A stretch of DNA of 64,000 nucleotides, from the NCBI GenBank assembly GCA_951799405.1, contig OX637344.1:6324001-6388000 (forward strand), given 5' to 3'. The notes below the pieces were generated by a model, which was not told the DNA's origin, made no database searches, and saw nothing but the letters and a program-made list of their open reading frames with translations. Numbering within the stretch: the stretch's first letter is position 1; every line of letters starts with the position of its first letter. The position numbers and the translations under genes were made by a program. The DNA is from Agapetus fuscipes. Lineage: Eukaryota; Arthropoda; Insecta; Trichoptera; Glossosomatidae. Positions 34,985 to 45,479 of the stretch are shown in pieces.

Positions 34985-35155
34985 GTCAGCCACCTCAAAA
35001 GCGCCAATGCCTTATTCGCTTCTTGCATATAGACGAGCCTTAACTTCCTTTTTAATCTTCCTCCACCAGTCTCTGTTCTCAACTCTAGAGGGACCCGATT
35101 CCAGCAAGGCTATCCCACGGAGCTAAATGCCCTTTCACTTAATTGAAATAGTATA
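34985..35155 (-). pseudogene. CR1/L2-like LINE C-terminus fragment
   Basis: The minus strand encodes ERAFSSVG, PCWNRVPLELRTET and RLKRKLRLV, the terminal motif of the same LINE group as 60425-60745, with one stop. Confidence 0.68.
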
Positions 35156-35257
35156 CATTGACGTAGAAGAGACACAACTCCAGATGATGTTGGATACGAC
35201 TCTGACAAAACATTGAGAAAATCAACCTTCTACACATCAAAGTTTGTTGACTAGAGA

Positions 35258-35505
35258 TCTAAAATCTGTAATCTAAGTTGCAAAGATAAGTTAACATCGA
35301 AGATTCATAGCTCATGCACGTCCACAAGTCAACAAGTGTAAGTTCGAACTTATACATGCTGCATGTGTACTATCAAACCTCAAATGAACATGAACTCTGC
35401 AACTCTTGCCGCTGTTTCCTATAACAGGAGTGGCATTGGGAGAAGTAAGTAAAACAATTTTACTCTGTAGGTGGTCAGCCACATCCCAACCTCTATGTCA
35501 AAATA
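35258..35505 (-). mobile_element. SINE-like family C, diverged
   Basis: GTAATCTAAGTTGCAAAGAT, TGCATGTGTACTATCAAACC, CTGCAACTCTTGCCGCTGTT, GGTGGTCAGCCACATCCCAA. Confidence 0.65.
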
Positions 35506-36206
35506 CTACGTTCCAAAAATATTTTCGGCATTAGAGATGAATTAATTTTAATAAAAAATCACCAAACCTGGTTTCGAATCCATCCTCGGAATGCAAAAAG
35601 CAGCATGCAATAAACGAACATGTAAGGCCAAAACGTCAAATGATCACGAGACAACAAATATCAAAACTTGAAAGCTTACCGCAGGATAATGGATGTGTTC
35701 TCGTAGTGTATATAAGTTATCTTTCGTAAAACATATTTTTCTGGAGTGACAGACCCGTTAATGAATGTAATGGTTAATAAATGATAAAGAAATAATATTG
35801 CAGCTGCGAAAATGACAACCTGTTAATGTAGGGCTGTCGGCGGCTATTATGTAATCCCCACGAGGATGTCAAAAATATTTTTTTGCATCGTGAGATTCCC
35901 TACAAATAAATAGAAAATTAGATTATTAAATTTATTTTTGATTTGATTTGATGTGAAAAACAAAAAAGTTTTTTTTTGAACCGGAACCACTCTTTTTTAT
36001 TTTTTTTTAGGCCGTTTCGTTGGTATTTCTCTTTATTTCATTTTTCCACAGAGATTTTTTCACATAATATTTCATTATGGTATTACTTTTACGTTTACAT
36101 TATTGTCTATGGAATTGGACTTCGATAATCAGCTGGAATTTCAGAAAAATTAGAAAATGTGTTTGTTTGGGGTTGTTAATACATTTGCTTAATAAAATCC
36201 TTTAAA

Positions 36207-38471
36207 ATGGCGGTATCCTTTTGTGGAAAGAGGCTTCTGTTTCGAAATTCTAGTCTTCTGCAGCTCAAACGATCCAATGGATACATTGTATTGTAAGTAT
36301 CAGCATTCTTGTGCGGCACTTGTTCTTAACTCTGTGTTAAACGGATCTTATTTATCGATGTATGATTTTTTCATTGCAGGGTTCCTGAAATAGGAGAAGA
36401 TTTCCCCGAAAAGAACCCTTTGCTGACTCCAGAAGGATTGCCGGAATTCAACAGTCTCACTATCGAGAAATGCGTCGCCGCTATCAGTCAACAGACCATT
36501 GCTTACGAAGAAAATATAAAAAACATCGAAGACAATATCGGGAAGGTGAGAAATGTGATTACAGATGTTCTCACGCCTTTAGAACACGTGGAGGCACCAC
36601 TGGAACTCACGTGGGGAATGGCAAAAACCATATATTTTGGAAACAACACATTGATGCCTACTAAGTCCTACATGCAGATCCACGAAAGAGCCTTCCGAGC
36701 CAGATCAAGCAAATTCCGTAGCATACCTATCTACAACGCCATAGTCAAAGCTAAGAATGACGAGAGCTCGTGGACAGAAGAAGAAGCGCGTGTTCTAGAC
36801 AAGTACGTGCTAGAAGGTCGGCTCAACGGTTTGAACTTAGATGAGAATAAGAGAAACACTCTCAATTCAATCCTAACAGACTTACAAAAGGAACGTAAAA
36901 TGTTCGGGGATAGAGTTGATATATCCGGGAAACAATTTGCCTACACGGTTAGAGACAACATGGTGACTCAGAATTTCCCGGATCCTCTCCTGCGTGCCAT
37001 GGCTGCGGACATTAAAGAACCATCGCGGGGACCATGGAAAGTCACTCTGCAGCCAAATGTGTACGAGGGATTCATGCAGTATTGCCCTGACAAAGAAATG
37101 CGCTACAATGCCTGGCAAGCTCAGGTGAGACGAGCATCATCTCTCTCTGAACAAACACTAGATAACAGCTCCACTCTAGAAAAGATCAGAAGTCTGCGCC
37201 ACGAACAAGCCAACATCCTCGGCTACAAAAACTTTGTCGACATGAGTCTTCAAACAAAGATGGCCGGCAACGTAGAAAACGTCAACAGCATGTTGACTGT
37301 TCTCCTGGAGAGAGCCCGCCCCATGCAAGACGTAGAACTGGAGAATTTGTATAATTTTGCCAAAGAACGAGGCTTCAATGGTCCTCTAGAAACAAGCGAC
37401 ATCCCGTTTTGGAAAACAAAACAGAGAAAATCACTTTATAACTATGCCGAGGAAGAACTGAAGGAATATTTCCCCTTACCTGCTGTCATGAAAGGTCTCT
37501 TTGATTTATGTTGTGACCTATTTGAGATTCAGATAGTTGAACGAGAGAACGTTGATGTATGGCATAATGATGTAAGGTACTTTGATATCTTACAACCCAA
37601 CAGCCGAACTCCCATTGCTGGATTCTACTTGGATCCATACGCCCGACAAGATGAAAAAATCAAAGTAGATGATTCAGGCTGGATGTTGTCTATGCAGAGT
37701 AAGAGTTCATTTGCCGAAACTACTCCATTGTCTACTCTCATTTTCAATTTCCCCGTTCCCATCTATGGAAAACCGTCTCTTTTGACGTTCCGCGATGTTA
37801 AGCAATTTTTCCACAAGTTTGGACAAAATTTACGCCATCTTCTCACTGAAGCTAACTTCTCTGATGTGGCTGGACTTTCAAATGTAGAATGGGACACAGT
37901 GGAAGTCTGCGGGCATGTCATGACTCACTGGCTCTACGAACCTAAAGTACTCAAGTCTATAAGCAGCCATTACACAACTCAGGAATGCTTATCCGACAAA
38001 ATGATCAATGACATTCAAAATGTAAGGACACACATGCCGGGCTATGATCTGTGTAAGGAGTTGTACTTGGCCGATTTTGATATTCAACTGCATTCAACTG
38101 ACACATTCTGGCGCACGATAGTAAAAAACTTGTGGCCCAAATACAACACAATACCTCTAGACAAGAACGATTCACATCCGTGCTCGTTCACCAGGATATT
38201 CTCAGAAAACTTTGCAGCGTCTCAATTTGGTGAAATCTGGTCACGAGCCATTGCTGCAGATGCCTTCAGCGCTTTCTATGAAGTCAGGCACGATGAAGCA
38301 GAGACTCTGGAAGTCGGTAGAAGATTCAGAGACACATTTTTGGCATCTGGGGGATCCTGTCACTCCAACCAAGTCTTCAGGAGGTTTAGGGGAAGAGATC
38401 CGTCTCACAAAGCTCTTTTGCACTCGGTGGGATTGAAGAAATCAGCAGTCAAAACTGAAGTTAAAGCTTAA
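36207..38471 (+). CDS. Oligopeptidase A-like M3A family protein, predicted inactive
   Basis: Exon 1 36207-36292, exon 2 36380-38471 (GTAAGT...TTGCAG intron, phase 2); 725 residues. Similarity to OpdA/organellar oligopeptidase A runs from VPEIGEDFPEKNPLL (30-44) to FRRFRGRDPSHKALL near the end. The first about 28 residues (MAVSFCGKRLLFRNSS...) are basic, with no Asp or Glu, like a mitochondrial presequence. The zinc motif HEFGH is HKFGQ (507-511): general-base Glu and second His ligand lost; the third ligand E537 (WDTVEV) is kept. The segment that in active enzymes supplies the catalytic His and Tyr residues (H600, Y605, Y609 and Y612 in thimet oligopeptidase) is FTRIFSENFAASQFGEIW (632-649): these become R634, F640, Q644 and E647. 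The fold residues (YGKPSLLTF, AADAFSAFYEV) are conserved and the frame is open, so the protein is maintained but should not cleave peptides by the known mechanism. Confidence 0.92.
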
Positions 38472-38608
38472 GTAATGCATTTGTAAAAGTATATGATGTA
38501 GTATTATAATTTTGTTATTTGACTCATTTTAATCATTTACTGTAATTAATTACCTTCCTTCTGTGTAGCGTAATGTTATTACTATTTTGTTTTTATTTCT
38601 TGTAATGT

Positions 38609-38614
38609 AATAAA
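38609..38614 (+). terminator. Poly(A) signal AATAAA of the M3A-like gene
   Basis: AATAAA 138 bases after the stop codon, followed by a T-rich stretch. Confidence 0.65.
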
Positions 38615-38639
38615 TGGTTGAAACTGGTAATCGCTGTTT

Positions 38640-39406
38640 TATATAAATAAGTGGGTACTGAAAATTAAATCATTAAAAATAATGCATGAAAAGATTCATA
38701 CTTAGTCCCGAAGACCATTTCTATTGGTATTGCCAAGTCCCTGACTTCTGAAAGTTACCAAGGTAAACAGAACATTTCGACGATGTTGGTTGCGGAACTC
38801 AAAAAGAAGGGAGTTTTAATGGTATTTCAAACAACAAATAAAATAGTTTTATTAAGTATGTGTCAAAAAAATATTGTTTGTTATTACATCATAATTATTA
38901 TTATGATCCTTCATTTTTATAAATTTAAATCTAGGATATAAGCTAATGAATTTTGTGAGCCTTTTTACTATAAAATCATATTTTGCATGTAATTTCTGCT
39001 TAAAAATTTAGTTAATATTTCATCATGTTAAGATTTTTTGTTCCATTTCAAAAGTTTTTGTTAGGTATGAACATAGATGAATGTGTAAGGATATTTTTTT
39101 TTACTGGCAGCCAGAAACCAGAGACAATAAATATTTATAATTTCATGTATAAAGACAAAACAAGCTTTTTAATTAATATTTTATTTATTTTAATGCAAAA
39201 AAGTACTTTAGTTCATTTGCCATATAAAGGTTGAGAATACGAGGTGATTTTTATCACTAAAAGGCTCTTTCAAATACTGAAATCGTAAAAGTGTAACTTT
39301 TATTTTAGCGCACAATCTTTGACTAGGATAAAATTGACATCTGTCATTTTGCTGTCAACACAGTCGCGTGTGCCTTCGACTTCCTGAAAAACCTTTAATC
39401 TTCAAA
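38640..39406. other. Spacer between the M3A-like gene and NOP10
   Basis: AT-rich, no repeat family recognised. It should contain the NOP10 promoter. The segment just before the start (39330-39400) is relatively GC-rich (ACACAGTCGCGTGTGCCTTC). Confidence 0.5.
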
Positions 39407-41547
39407 ATGTATCTGAGATATTATCTGAACGAAAAAGGAGAGAGGGTGTACACCCTTTTGGTATGATTTTATAACTTTATTAATTCACATTGGAACGGAT
39501 TTATATATGAGACATATCAAAAATGCTTAACCTAAAAATCACATTGTTTTCTTTGCAGAGGGTCGATCCTTCAAACAACCCTACACTTTCAGCGCATCCT
39601 GGTGAGTCTTGCGTTTTATTTTTATTGCACTTGCGAAATAAATTATTCAGAACCCATTATAAACCAATCTCTTTATCAATACATTCCTTAAGGTCTGCAC
39701 TTTTAAAAACGTATAAGAAGTAGTGACGTCACGCGGTGTGAGTGCTAGGGCAAAGGCTTAGTAATAATGTGTTATTGGGTTTTAAGGGCATTTGTTACAT
39801 ACTTATAGGTTGGACTTATAGGTTGGTATGCGGCTGACCACTTATGCTGTAGAAAATGGTTCACTTTGCCAATGTCACCCCTGTTTCAGGAAAGTTCGGC
39901 AAGAGTTGCAGGATGTATGTTGATTTGAGATTTGGATTTTTATATTGTAAGTCCACATGCAATATGTTTAAGTGCGAACTTATGTGCCTGCTTTTTGAAA
40001 ATGCATATAATGTGAATCATTGAGTTATAACATAGGGGAGCGGAAACTAAAGTACTGAATTGGCACATACTTGTTCCCTCTTGCGCTCCTCTTGTGTCAA
40101 ACGTTGCAGTGGTACCCCGAATGTACGGCGGCAACAATTACAAATATAGCGCATAAAATATCACACTGGTTATAATGAAATGAGTGATAAAATTAGAATA
40201 TAAATATGCACTTTGAAAATATGAAATACTGGCATCAATTTTGGCGATCACAATATGTATAACGCGTGTTATCTGTCAACTTTAGCTATTTCCGGTCAAA
40301 TCGGCAGCCATTTTTGCAATGGTACCAACATTCAAGAACGAAAATGCAACTGTGAAGTTCTTTGTTCTCTTTCTAACTAATGACCATTTTCGTAAGTAAG
40401 TTGAGACAGATATATATTCTTTTTTTTTTTTTTTTTTTTTTTTTTTTCGTTAATATAACTTTTTGTCCACAGATGTTATTAGTCAATGATGTGAATCCTT
40501 AGGTCTGGTATTTTCAACGTGAGCATAGCAACTTTATACTGAATGATAAGGATGCACTTATGTCCATCGTGTAGAACAGTTTAAAGTCAAATAAGCTAAC
40601 GTTGAAAATACCGGGTCTTAATGTTACATATCTTTGCAATGAGATTAGATCAGGGGCTCCCAAACTTTTATTTGTCATAGACCACTTCCAAAATTTTGCG
40701 GGTGAAATAGTTATTGGCGGGTAACAAAGCTTAGTCCGCAAAAATTCCGTTGACAGATGGGGGGACGGGATAGATAGATGGGTGGCCACGGCTTTGTATA
40801 ATTTTTCGTAGACCCCCTCTTACAACTTGTGAACCCCTATTTTTATGCCACGTCTATGTAGACCCCCATCGAGCATCCCGTAGACCCCCAGGGGTATATA
40901 TAGACCACTTTAAGAATCACTGGATTAGATTATACCAGACGTGTCACCCCTGTTTCAGGGAAGGTCGGCAAGAGTTGCAGGGCTTATGTTCATTTGAGAT
41001 TGGGTTTTTATATTGTAGGTCCACATGCGGTCCACATGTGTGAGCGCGAAATTATGCGTGTCTGCTTGTGGTGCATTTAATTATGAACCTCAAATGATAC
41101 ATATCTTTGCAACTTAGATTTAGTGTGAAGTTTGCCTGGCGAGAAAAATTCAAATTATGTACAGTGCAAAAATTGACGGAGTTAGAAGATTTCCAAAAGT
41201 GACATCGCAGGTCTTATCCTTGACTAGTACCTCCATCTTGCACCGGAGTGCTGGGGCCACCTCAAAAAAAAACATCCAGAATCTGGGGGATACAGCGATG
41301 ATAATTTTGATATAAAATACAGTGCTGTGCAATATCTGCAATAAATGCCTATTCGGTGTGAAGATGTCCCGAAAGCAAATAGTTATTTATTTTTCATGAG
41401 TAATCTGAAGCTACAAATCTACTGAATTAACTTTTTATTTGTTTTCCAGCCCGCTTCTCTCCGCAAGACACATACTCCAGGCAGAGGATCACCATCAAGA
41501 AGAGATTTGGTCTCCTCATCACACAGACACCGGAACCCATATATTAA
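39407..41547 (+). CDS. NOP10: NOP10, H/ACA snoRNP subunit, three exons
   Basis: Exons 39407-39460, 39559-39601, 41450-41547 (phases 0 and 1, GT-AG); 64 residues, the same length as human NOP10. Starts [18 protein letters not shown], continues [19 protein letters not shown] and ends [20 protein letters not shown] plus IY. The family's YYLNE-G-RVYTL N-terminus, SAHPARFSP-D-YSR-R and ITIKKRF-L L blocks are all there. Compared with TLKKFDP, this protein has TLLRVDP. Known role: binds Cbf5/dyskerin in box H/ACA particles that make pseudouridine in rRNA and snRNA and, in vertebrates, support telomerase. The second intron (1,848 bp) contains two family C repeats, a hAT MITE and a poly-T run, yet the exons are intact. 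Confidence 0.95.
39800..40035 (+). mobile_element. SINE-like family C
   Basis: Head partly duplicated (GACTTATAGGTTGG twice), then CACCCCTGTTTCAGGAAAGT and TAAGTCCACATGCAATATG. The tail is lost. In NOP10 intron 2. Confidence 0.72.
40420..40447. repeat. Poly-T run in NOP10 intron 2
   Basis: About 27 consecutive T bases. It may be the T-rich end of a lost retroposed sequence; no partner was recognised. Confidence 0.8.
40651..40922. mobile_element. hAT MITE, 272 bp
   Basis: Starts CAGGGGCTCCCAAACTTTT and ends ...CACTTTAAGAATCACTG, inverted. A perfect target duplication GATTAGAT (40643-40650, 40923-40930) flanks it. The target is itself a GATTA-type tail of a family C repeat. Confidence 0.88.
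40938..41126 (+). mobile_element. SINE-like family C, head missing
   Basis: GTGTCACCCCTGTTTCAGGG to CTTTGCAACTTAGATTTAG; the first about 60 bp are absent. In NOP10 intron 2. Confidence 0.75.
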
Positions 41548-41634
41548 ACACTCTTAAATATGCTACACTTAATCTAGATTATGTTATTTTAAGATATTTT
41601 AAGACTATTTTATGTTTTAAAATCAACCATCTCT

Positions 41635-41640
41635 AATAAA
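41635..41640 (+). terminator. Poly(A) signal AATAAA of NOP10
   Basis: AATAAA 88 bases after the stop codon, a normal distance for this short gene. Confidence 0.7.
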
Positions 41641-41834
41641 TATATGATTCGCCTGTTTGCTAGCGTAATTCGCTATCCCTTCTTCTTTGTGGTGAATTCC
41701 AATAGAAAACAGGGGCGCCAGTATAAAGTTAGCTTTATGTGAGCATTGGGAAAGTTGGGAATAATCAGTTATCTCCACTCATTTAGAATTATGATTGTTT
41801 TATTTTTATTTTTGTGGAGAGATACAGCCATTAC

Positions 41835-41985
41835 ACACTAGACGCATTTGGCCTGGTTTGTCTATGATTTTTCTATGCGACACCGGGTCAGGATTTCAAT
41901 GGTGTATGGAAATGTATGAAAGCTTTTGCATGGTTTGTCGGGTAATCCATAGACAAACCGAGCAAAATTCCTTTTGTCTGAAAAG
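41835..41985. mobile_element. MITE family K
   Basis: Inverted words GGCCTGGTTTGTCTATG (left) and CATAGACAAACCGAGC (right). A related pair is at 49350-49445. Confidence 0.5.
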
Positions 41986-42051
41986 GCCCTTAATGCATGT
42001 GTACTTTTCTCATTTCTATGCTCTCTACTTCTTGACTCCATAACAAATACC

Positions 42052-42335
42052 GGTCCGTAGTCCAGTGGTAACACTTCGGACTCATAAATGGAAGTTTGTG
42101 GATTCGAATCCCGGCGGAGCACAAAAAATATACTATTTATATTTTCAAATTTGCTCTTCGCTGGGCTGAAAAATTCATAAACCTTTACCAAAGGCCGGTC
42201 ATCAGAAGGTCAATCCAGCCTTACAGTAACTGGGTCTTGCTTGAGAATTGGCGCTTTCTACAGTGACGACCAAGCTCGCAGAAGGCTCTTGAGGTGTGAT
42301 ACACACAAAAACAGCACTCACCAAATAAATCAGAC
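42052..42335 (+). mobile_element. SINE family B, nearly full, no 5S head
   Basis: CCGGTCCGTAGTCCAGTGGT (A-box TAGTCCAGTGG), GGATTCGAATCCCGGCGG (B-box), GTCTTGCTTGAGAATTGGCG, and end AACAGCACTCACCAAATAAA. It starts at the tRNA-like unit, so B exists both with and without 5S. Confidence 0.82.
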
Positions 42336-42514
42336 TAAGTTTTTTTTTTTTAATGAGTATCAATGGCTAGTTCCTGATTCCGCCATTGCGGACATTGAAA
42401 ATGTTGATTTCTCACAATCAGTTGCGATGGCGATAGTGAATTTTGGAAAATGGGTGACTCATATTTTTGCTCTTGTAATTTTTTACAATATCAATGAAAT
42501 TTAAGGAAAAAACT

Positions 42515-42665
42515 TGTGATTCAATATGTGAGTTGTAAACAATCAAAGGGGGCAAGCTAGGATGTTTTTTAAATGACAGTAATACATGGGAACACAGGAA
42601 ATGATTTTCTCATCATTTATTTAAATATCCTAGATTTCTGCCTTTGATTCAATATGAATCATGTT
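42515..42665. mobile_element. MITE family J
   Basis: GATTCAATATGTGAGTTGTA...AGCTAGGAT on the left pairs with ATCCTAGATTTCTGCCTTTG...TCAATATGAATC on the right. Confidence 0.55.
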
Positions 42666-42804
42666 ATTTATATGTACCATACCTTCGTCTTGTGGAAAAA
42701 CTTGAAGAAAAGTATTTTTGAAAATAAATTCCATAACTGAAATAAAAATTTGTGTTTGATTTTGAAAGAATTTCAATATATCTATATATTCGTCCTAAAG
42801 TTAT

Positions 42805-42890
42805 ATTTTTCTTTGACTGATAGGTTGTCATGAGGCTGACTAGCCATACTATAAATAATGGTTCACTTTGGCTCTGTCACCCCAGCCTGC
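42805..42890 (+). mobile_element. SINE-like family C, head only
   Basis: TTCTTTGACTGATAGGTTGT, GGCTGACTAGCCATACT, GGTTCACTTTGGCTCTGTC, then truncated. The following bases up to 43000 (GTTGGACACCCATGGGCTAA) look like the inside of a hAT-type MITE, not resolved. Confidence 0.6.
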
Positions 42891-43286
42891 CACGATTGAG
42901 TTGGACACCCATGGGCTAAACAGTAATGTCGATCTCCTATTCATAATTTTTTGCTAAGTCGATCTCAAGAAAAAGTATGGGCAACCCTGTTATATACCAT
43001 TGACAAAAAAATTGGATGTCACATTGTCGAAACTGGGAAATACACTGTGAAATAGCATACTAATCTTTGTAACTATTCATATAATTTTTAAAAAAAATCT
43101 TGATTGCTGTCTTTGGTTCTATTCCACTCATCATGATTTATTTTTGAACACATTCAAGGACTGTGGAGGACAATACTGAAAACAATACGCCATTAAAATT
43201 TGGCTAGGTATCCTAAAACGGAACACAAACAATAATTATCTCTAAACAGATTTGGATGTCTTATAAGTTGCATCTATGTCTCTGGC

Positions 43287-43460
43287 TTGTATCTCCCCTT
43301 GACCTCTGCTATTGTGAGCCTCCATCCGTCTCTGTTCTCAGCTGCCGTCCTCCACCTTGGCACCTACAGTAGCTGTGCCGCATTCCTCGTCATCTCAGCC
43401 TTGGTCTTCCAACCCTTTCTCCGTCCTGGGTGCCCATTCAAGATGCATTTTGGGAACTGT
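43287..43460 (-). pseudogene. LINE ORF2 C-terminus fragment
   Basis: The minus strand encodes GRRKGWKTKAEMTRNAAQLL, a stop, VPRWRTAAENRDGWRLTI: same element as 9420-9550, decayed. Confidence 0.62.
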
Positions 43461-43630
43461 GCATTGAAAATTCTTTGTACATGTCCAGACCAACTCAATT
43501 CCTGCAGCTGCATATGTGTGGAGTTGGGTGTCTGGTACATATCATGTTCATGTACAGCTCATAGTTGCATCGAATGCACCATTATTCTCACGGACCCACA
43601 GATTCTACACAACACCTATTGTCTATGTAC

Positions 43631-44197
43631 CAGTGGCGAAGGGTGCCATACAAGCCGGTTCCCATCGGTTTCCCGTTTAAAATGAGGCAGAAATGATAAT
43701 AAAGTAGACTGCATGGCCGGTCAATAGCTCAGGTGGTAGAGTGCTCGCATTCCATGCCGAAAGCTCGGGTTCGAATCCCACCTAGGGTGTCAGAAATGAT
43801 TTCCCGTTTCGGTATTTATTTCAAACCCCAAAATAAAATACCGGCAAGGTTTACTCAGCCTTCACAAGAAATGAGTAGCAGCACTCTCGGGAGCTGGGAA
43901 ACCTCCACTTCAACTGAAGTGGTTGGCGTAAGGCCGGCCCCCTTACCTGTAAAAATAAATAGGTACAACTCGCCACATGCGACCCCTTCGGGGATAACGC
44001 GGCAAGAAGTTACACTATATGTGTAGCTTAGTTGCGTTTTTTTGCGTTGCATGGTTTCAATGGGGAAAAAATATGTATTGTTTCTTTGGTTTTAATTGTA
44101 TTTTTTTACTTTGTGCCTATATTTTTTAACTACTTTGTTACATCATTTTAAAAGGGAAGCCGATGGAAACCGGCTTGTATGGCACCCTTCGCCATTG
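43631..44197. mobile_element. hAT MITE with a SINE A inside
   Basis: Starts CAGTGGCGAAGGGTGCCATA and ends with its complement; the inverted ends extend about 55 bp (to TTTAAAATG). A perfect 8-bp target duplication CTATGTAC flanks it (43623-43630, 44198-44205). Without the SINE (43717-44047) the MITE is about 230 bp. Confidence 0.93.
43717..44047 (+). mobile_element. SINE family A, full copy, young
   Basis: CCGGTCAATAGCTCAGGTGG (A-box), GGTTCGAATCCCACC (B-box), full body and T-rich end. A 7-bp duplication TGCATGG flanks it (43710-43716, 44048-44054). Confidence 0.9.
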
Positions 44198-44464
44198 CTA
44201 TGTACTTATGCTGTTATCCTTTCAGAGGATTTCTTACATCCAAAAATTCAAAGAAAAAAACAATAAACCGCGATATTAAATTGGCCTCTGGATAAAATTG
44301 GATTTATATAATAAATACAATATCTAAGTAATGGACTCTGCACAAGTTACATAAACAGCAAAATTGTGACGTCGAACGACCATGGTGCTAGGGAAATGAA
44401 AAATAATAAGTGGGTAAAGCATCATAAAAATGTACTCCACTACTCCACCTTCAATATTACTCTA

Positions 44465-44640
44465 GGTGTGCGCATGCGTGGTAACCATAGCAACCACACA
44501 GCACGCACATGGCAATAATATGTTGTTTATCCGCAGAAGAAGAAAAAGTTGCCGCAGTGGTTGTTTGGTCCGCTAGCCGCTGCCAATGTGGTAGATTTAT
44601 TTTAGTCCGGCGCTCGCAGCTGAGCGGACAGACGCGAAAT
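44465..44640 (+). promoter_or_regulatory. Promoter-like patch with NRF1-like and X-box-like sites
   Basis: TGCGCATGCG (44469-44478) fits the NRF1 consensus. GTAACCATAGCAAC (44481-44494) fits the RFX X-box with a 2-bp spacer. CpG-richer sequence follows (GGCGCTCGCAGCTGAGCGG). X-boxes commonly drive genes for cilia. No transcript is proven; this is inference from motifs. Confidence 0.4.
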
Positions 44641-44759
44641 ATTCCACCAAACTAAAAATAAAACCGACGGAATATTATTTTGTATGGCGGTGAAATTTCC
44701 GCTTCAGCCTCTCCTGTGGCAGCCAATCTTCGTATTTTCTTCAGATCTCAGTTTGATAC

Positions 44760-45120
44760 GAACTATTCAACCACCTCCTCCGCCTTGAAAACACCAAAAA
44801 ATTTGCACTACAAAATGCATTCAAAAGTTTTAAACCACCCTCCAAAAAGAACGGGTATATATCTTCGAAGTAAATAAATAAAGTCTTACGTATTTTTCTT
44901 TTGTAATTCGTATTTTTAAAAGTCACATATTACCCAGTTGGTTGATGCAAACTTTTCAATCTCTTCGCTTTGAAAACATCAAAAATGAATTTTAAAATTT
45001 TAAACCACCCTCCGAAATCGAAGGATTTTCAAAGTAAATAGTTAATAAACTCTGGATTTTCCTTTGTTACTTGTGTGCCTGTAATAAGTTACAAATTGCC
45101 CAGCGAATTTGAAATCTCAT
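44760..45120 (+). repeat. Diverged tandem duplication, about 180 bp
   Basis: CTTGAAAACACCAAAAAATT...TTTTAAACCACCCTCCAAAA (44785-44840) recurs as CTTTGAAAACATCAAAAATG...TTTTAAACCACCCTCCGAAA (44967-45017), both followed by similar AT-rich text ending in TTACCCAG/TTGCCCAG. Confidence 0.6.
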
Positions 45121-45307
45121 TTATTAAATATCTACAATAATTTTCATTTTAATAATTATTTTATTATATTGTTACAAGTTTTTGTTTCTTCAACATAAAA
45201 ATAGTATTTTAAACTTCTTTGTTTTATGGGGTTTCCCGTATTGCGTGGTGGCGCCAGTGTCTTATGTGGGTGTTTTAGTACCTACCGTGAGCAGCTTTCA
45301 TCTGATT

Positions 45308-45412
45308 ATGAGAAAATCAGTTTCCAGCCAGGAGGGCGAATGGGGGAGGAAAAGTTCTCATTGCGCAGAATCCAGTAAGGCGCGCCCGCACGCTATATCG
45401 ACTACACGACTG
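45308..45412 (+). CDS. Possible first coding exon of an unidentified gene
   Basis: An ATG (45308) opens 35 codons, MRKSVSSQEGEWGRKSSHCA then ESSKARPHAISTTRL, up to a strong splice donor (CTG|GTAAGT at 45413), phase 0. Composition is less AT-rich than its surroundings and includes CpG. It lies about 0.8 kb after the promoter-like patch at 44465. I do not recognise the protein and found no matching second exon; it could equally be part of a 5' UTR or chance. Confidence 0.22.
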
Positions 45413-45479
45413 GTAAGTACCGAATACAATATTTTCAAAATAAAAAACATTGAAACGTTATGTACCTGCCTATAATTTT

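Larger units (their letters stand above)
34480..36206. promoter_or_regulatory. Divergent upstream region; possible 5' UTR exon of the ITPRID-like gene
   Basis: The two start codons (34265 minus, 36207 plus) are 1.94 kb apart. On the minus strand, TTCACT followed by GTAAGTG (donor at 34485-34484) is a strong donor that could end a non-coding first exon. Splicing it to 34339 puts a TGA three codons upstream of the joined frame, so translation would begin at 34265. Within the region are a LINE fragment (34985-35155) and a family C copy (35258-35505). Promoter function is inferred from position. Confidence 0.4.

Noticed and set aside
43287..43685. 132-codon plus-strand ORF, Cys-rich
   Set aside because: The opposite strand encodes a decayed LINE terminus, and the right end runs into the hAT MITE; the plus ORF is its shadow.
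43733..44026. 97-codon ORF related to those at 4224, 48900 and 58757
   Set aside because: It lies inside SINE A and includes its tRNA-like head.
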